Origin: an uncultured Bacilli bacterium
Lineage (GTDB): Bacteria > Bacillota_I > Bacilli_A > RF39 > UBA660
Assembly: GCA_910578745.1 (NCBI GenBank)
Contig: CAJTSN010000057.1
Coordinates: 1 to 8,502, forward strand
Reading direction: 5' to 3'
DNA: 8,502 nt
A program made the translations under genes and the position numbers. The notes under the pieces were generated by a model. The model searched no databases, was not told the origin of the DNA, and worked only from the letters and a program-made list of their open reading frames with translations. This document shows positions 6,419-8,502 of the stretch, one piece after another; position 1 is the stretch's first letter; the number at the start of each line of letters is the position of its first letter.

Positions 6419-6490
6419 ATCGGGTATCCCTCTGGTGGCTGCTACGAAGTTTTCAAGGAGCAAAAATTTTCAGAATCGTTTCGTGACAAT

Positions 6491-6525
6491 AAAAAAGATT
6501 GTGAGGATTTGACCTCTCACCCAAT
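6491..6525 (-). terminator. Second terminator-like hairpin downstream of the membrane protein gene
   Basis: On the minus strand, ATTG plus TGAG (with a 2-nt bulge, 6525-6516) pairs with CTCACAAT (6505-6498), then CTTTTTTA follows. This fits an intrinsic terminator for leftward transcription and would back up the one at 6574-6625. It also sets the start of the G+C-richer leader downstream. Confidence 0.5.
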
Positions 6526-6573
6526 AGCATCTAAGGAAGCATGATTTTGGACATGGTATTCTAATTTTTTTTA

Positions 6574-6625
6574 ATACAAAAGCACCCGATACTTAACCCT
6601 TTTCTTTCGGCTAATAACGGATGCT
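6574..6625 (-). terminator. Terminator of the membrane protein gene
   Basis: On the minus strand AGCATCCG (6625-6618) pairs with CGGGTGCT (6588-6581) over 8 bp with one G-U pair, closing a 29-nt loop that can fold further. TTTTGTATT follows. It begins about 25 nt after the stop codon at 6651, the expected place for the terminator of this single-gene unit. Confidence 0.65.
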
Positions 6626-6650
6626 CAAAATATATCATATATTCTACCAA

Positions 6651-7982
6651 CTACTTTTCTGCAACAAAACCATATACAAAATCACTACCTGATAAATGTG
6701 CTTCTGTTAATATAATTATAGAATCAGCATCTCCAAAATCAACACTAAACGGAAATGCTGTTACAGTATCCCCTCCAATCTCTCCCGTAGTAAATACTTC
6801 TTCATTATTTATAAGAATAGTGATAACTCCTGTACTATTAGAGCCATACATAGATTGATCCAATATAAATACACCACTAAATATCGTTTCATCATCATCA
6901 CCATCTAATGGAATGGTTATTCTTGATACAACATCTTTACTTCCATTAGAACCCATTTCTATAAACATATCAGATATAATAACTTTTATCCCGCCACCAT
7001 ATCTTTTTCCATCAATTCCCATATCCTCATCAATATTCCATTCTGGCAAAGATACAATCGTCGCAGCATCATTAGGTTGATGATGTTCGGATACTGGTAT
7101 TTTTTCCTTCGGTGGAGTAGAAAATTGTATTTGCAATGGATTATCTATGTCACTAACTAAATATTCACTCTCATACGTTTCATCATCATAATGCAATGTT
7201 ATCTGAAACCCTAAATTGATTGGCATACTAAATGTGTATGGCAATTTCCCATCAGAATTAGATATAATACCATTAATTTCATAATCCATATCTAGCACTC
7301 TAAAATCACAAGTATACCCCTTTAATATCTCATTATCATTATCTAAAATTATTACTTCAAAATTTTTATATTCACTATCTGATTGAACACAAATTTTTCT
7401 ATTCCATATATTATCTGTCAATTCATTTTCTTTGAGTTTTATTGTGCCCGAATATTGTGAAAACCCTTTTAATTTTATTTTTATATCATATGTACCAACT
7501 GGAATATTTGAAAATTCAATTTTGTTTTCATGTACTTTGTAGTTTTCTAATACAATATCATAATCAATACAATTTAAAACAACTGTTTCACATAATTCTT
7601 TTGTAACATCTATATCAGACGTAATTTTTTTGTTGCCACTTTCATCGTTGTATCCTACTATAAGTTCTTCAACATTAACCTCAAGATTTCCCAGAATTGC
7701 ATCTTCACTTATCTTATCTGAAAATTCATCTATTGGCTTTTTTAATATTTGATGTATCATCAGTAGCATCAAAAAAACCGAAACCAATACACCTATAATA
7801 GCACCAACATAACTATATTCTTTCACTAACAATGCAACTAAAATTATACATGTTATAATTCCTAGAATTAATGAGAGAATTTTATAACTTGAAAGAACAG
7901 AGCCAAATGCCGCTGTGATAAGAGCAATTATATCAAACAATATTAACCAAATACTTCTTCTGTCATTTTGATTGTCCCCCAT
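6651..7982 (-). CDS. Membrane-anchored protein with beta-rich external region and NPCBM-like C-terminus, 443 residues
   Basis: There are three hydrophobic helices at the N-terminus (about 10-30, 33-53, 56-80), then a long polar, acidic, strand-rich region. Residues 155-187 (FSNIPVGTYDIKIKLKGF and what follows) resemble carboxypeptidase-regulatory/PEGA-type beta-sandwich repeats. A low-complexity linker around 285-310 precedes a C-terminal module (about 330-443) with ISDMFIEMG, FSGVFILDQ, ITILINNEEVF and SIIILTEAH, which matches the strand pattern of the NPCBM sugar-binding module. The likely role is envelope-anchored binding of a carbohydrate or surface ligand; no catalytic motif is seen. The ATG at 7982 is chosen because AGGAGG ends 7 nt upstream. 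The frame stays open back to 8087, but that extension overlaps the promoter. A single-gene unit next to an IS. The topology is clear, the NPCBM assignment moderate, the function inferred. Confidence 0.8.
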   Translation of the reverse strand: MGDNQNDRRSIWLILFDIIALITAAFGSVLSSYKILSLILGIITCIILVALLVKEYSYVGAIIGVLVSVFLMLLMIHQILKKPIDEFSDKISEDAILGNLEVNVEELIVGYNDESGNKKITSDIDVTKELCETVVLNCIDYDIVLENYKVHENKIEFSNIPVGTYDIKIKLKGFSQYSGTIKLKENELTDNIWNRKICVQSDSEYKNFEVIILDNDNEILKGYTCDFRVLDMDYEINGIISNSDGKLPYTFSMPINLGFQITLHYDDETYESEYLVSDIDNPLQIQFSTPPKEKIPVSEHHQPNDAATIVSLPEWNIDEDMGIDGKRYGGGIKVIISDMFIEMGSNGSKDVVSRITIPLDGDDDETIFSGVFILDQSMYGSNSTGVITILINNEEVFTTGEIGGDTVTAFPFSVDFGDADSIIILTEAHLSGSDFVYGFVAEK

Positions 7983-7989
7983 AACATTT

Positions 7990-7995
7990 CCTCCT
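7990..7995 (-). promoter_or_regulatory. Ribosome binding site that sets the start of the membrane protein
   Basis: AGGAGG on the minus strand lies 7 nt before ATG 7982. It favours the 443-residue product over a 478-residue extension starting at TTG 8087, which has no Shine-Dalgarno and whose first codons coincide with the -35 box. Confidence 0.8.
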
Positions 7996-8058
7996 GTATC
8001 TATAAATATAGCCTCTCGGATTCTCCAGCCCTTATTTTCTGCGGCTTTTAAACCCAGT

Positions 8059-8087
8059 TTTATAAAAATCCCCCACTTTTTTTCCAA
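8059..8087 (-). promoter_or_regulatory. Candidate sigma-A promoter of the membrane protein gene
   Basis: On the minus strand TTGGAA (8087-8082) is separated by exactly 17 nt from TATAAA (8064-8059). Transcription would start near 8052 and give a leader of about 70 nt before ATG 7982. The promoter lies against the left edge of the IS, so the IS could have brought the -35 half or all of the promoter. Confidence 0.55.
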
Positions 8088-8150
8088 AAAGCACTTGACA
8101 AACCAGTCAAAAAATGCGGCGCTTCGCGCCTCTTAATTAAAAAAGCACTT
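8086..8150 (+). repeat. Two direct copies of an 11-bp sequence at the IS edge
   Basis: AAAAAGCACTT occurs at 8086-8096 and again at 8140-8150, 54 bp apart. Both copies lie in the non-coding part in front of the transposase, the first just outside the large inverted repeat at 8103-8187 and the second inside it. Repeated subterminal sequences often bind transposase; here that is an inference. Confidence 0.45.
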
Positions 8151-8187
8151 TTCATTCCGGCGCAGCCGGTAAGCATTTTTTGATTGG
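8103..8187 (+). promoter_or_regulatory. Branched inverted-repeat structure covering the transposase ribosome binding site
   Basis: The outer arms CCAGTCAAAAAATGC (8103-8117) and GCATTTTTTGATTGG (8173-8187) pair over 15 bp with one G-T position. Inside lie two perfect 5-bp hairpins, GGCGC-TTC-GCGCC (8118-8130) and CCGGC-GCA-GCCGG (8157-8169), giving a three-way junction. The right outer arm ends inside the Shine-Dalgarno (GGAGG, 8186-8190), so in a transcript entering from outside the site would be partly masked. This resembles the known protection of IS10 and IS200 against read-through transcription. It could also be the transposase recognition structure. Confidence 0.6.
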
Positions 8188-8198
8188 AGGCGATTTTT

Positions 8199-8502
8199 AT
8201 GTTACCTGTTAATTATGGCGGCCATACCGCCTATCAGAATACCTTCGTATCTGATTTTCTGAACTTATTCCCGAATCCCTTTGCTGTCCCTAAACAAACA
8301 TGGGATATTATTGTGAAATTCTGGTATCTTGATCTCTCTGAAACGGATACCATCATGCAGGAGTTTTATCCACTGACTGGCAAACCCGCCACACGTTTTC
8401 CATCCTGCCTGTTACGTTCCTATCTTCTGTCAATCGTACTTGGGGTAACTTCCATTACCCAATGGTGCAGGCTGCTTAAAATAACCCCATTGTATGCTAT
8501 CC
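8199..8502 (+). CDS. IS transposase, N-terminal 101 residues, cut by the window edge
   Basis: The ATG at 8199 has GGAGG (8186-8190) 8 nt upstream, and the frame is open to the last base. The protein begins MLPVNYGGHTAYQNTF and contains FYPLTGKPATRFPSCLLRSY (about 56-75) and LGVTSITQWCRLLK (about 80-93). I recognise this as the N-terminal style of a transposase family common in Clostridia and Lachnospiraceae genomes, probably DDE-type. The catalytic residues would lie beyond the window, so the IS family is left open. It is higher in G+C than its neighbours, consistent with recent transfer. No frameshift is visible in the part seen. Confidence 0.75.
   Translation, partial: MLPVNYGGHTAYQNTFVSDFLNLFPNPFAVPKQTWDIIVKFWYLDLSETDTIMQEFYPLTGKPATRFPSCLLRSYLLSIVLGVTSITQWCRLLKITPLYAI

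Larger units (their letters stand above)
8088..8502 (+). mobile_element. Left part of an insertion sequence, continuing past the window
   Basis: A transposase gene with its own Shine-Dalgarno is preceded by about 110 bp of dense inverted and direct repeats, the usual layout of an IS end. G+C content is clearly higher than in the genes to its left. The exact left boundary cannot be fixed without the right end; somewhere between about 8050 and 8103 is reasonable. Confidence 0.55.

Noticed and set aside
6498..6525. T-arm-like pattern (GAGGTCAAATCCTC), possible tRNA fragment
   Set aside because: No anticodon arm, D arm, acceptor stem or CCA is present nearby, and the stem followed by CTTTTTT is better explained as a terminator.
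7983..8087. 35-residue N-terminal extension of the membrane protein starting at TTG 8087
   Set aside because: No ribosome binding site; it overlaps the -35/-10 pair and would precede the transcript start; the internal ATG has a 7-nt-spaced AGGAGG.
8095..8100. TTGACA as the -35 of the transposase promoter
   Set aside because: At 17 +/- 1 nt downstream the sequence is GGCGCT, with no -10 match. It is also half of a small TTGAC/GTCAA dyad, so it may be coincidental.
1..8502. CRISPR array or integron attC-like array
   Set aside because: No regularly spaced direct repeats were found; the repeats seen are single inverted or direct pairs.

Overview
The window is AT-rich and carries AGGAGG-type ribosome binding sites, TTG starts and short U-tract terminators. 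Together with the style of the transposase at the right edge, this suggests a low-GC Firmicute, probably a Clostridia/Lachnospiraceae-like gut bacterium. That placement is an inference from style, not from a marker gene. The window looks like an accessory region: cargo genes, decayed fragments, several inverted repeats and the start of an insertion sequence.

Layout. (1) 1-57: the last codons of a + strand gene and its terminator. (2) 289-5443: a block of about 5.15 kb bounded by two copies of one sequence in inverted orientation. The core is 32 bp, identical in both copies, and similarity extends to about 61-63 bp. Inside are a + strand gene for a 561-residue TPR-like protein of unknown function (516-2201) and, converging on it, a minus-strand three-gene operon. 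The operon order is short-chain dehydrogenase (5241-4462), seven-bladed beta-propeller lactonase of the 6-phosphogluconolactonase type (4405-3371), and an ATP-grasp ligase related to D-Ala-D-Ala ligase (3314-2295). The two units share a terminator hairpin at 2244-2284. (3) 5444-6630: about 1.2 kb with no intact large gene. It holds terminators, a decayed minus-strand coding region, and a G+C-richer leader with two strong hairpins ahead of a 30-residue Cys-containing peptide with a near-perfect Shine-Dalgarno. (4) 6651-7982: a minus-strand membrane protein with three TM helices and an external beta-rich region ending in an NPCBM-like module, with its own promoter and terminator. (5) about 8086-8502: the left part of an IS element, with a multi-branched inverted-repeat structure in front of a 3'-truncated transposase.

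How the parts may work together. The operon encodes an NAD(P)-dependent oxidoreductase, a lactone hydrolase-like protein and a carboxylate-amine/peptide-type ligase. This is a plausible mini-pathway that oxidises a small molecule, opens or handles a lactone, and couples the acid to an amine or amino acid. The inverted repeat lies 170-200 nt upstream of each transcription unit in the same orientation relative to the gene. It could therefore be a transposon-like end or a shared cis-regulatory element; the sequence alone cannot decide. No CRISPR array, rRNA or complete tRNA gene was seen.
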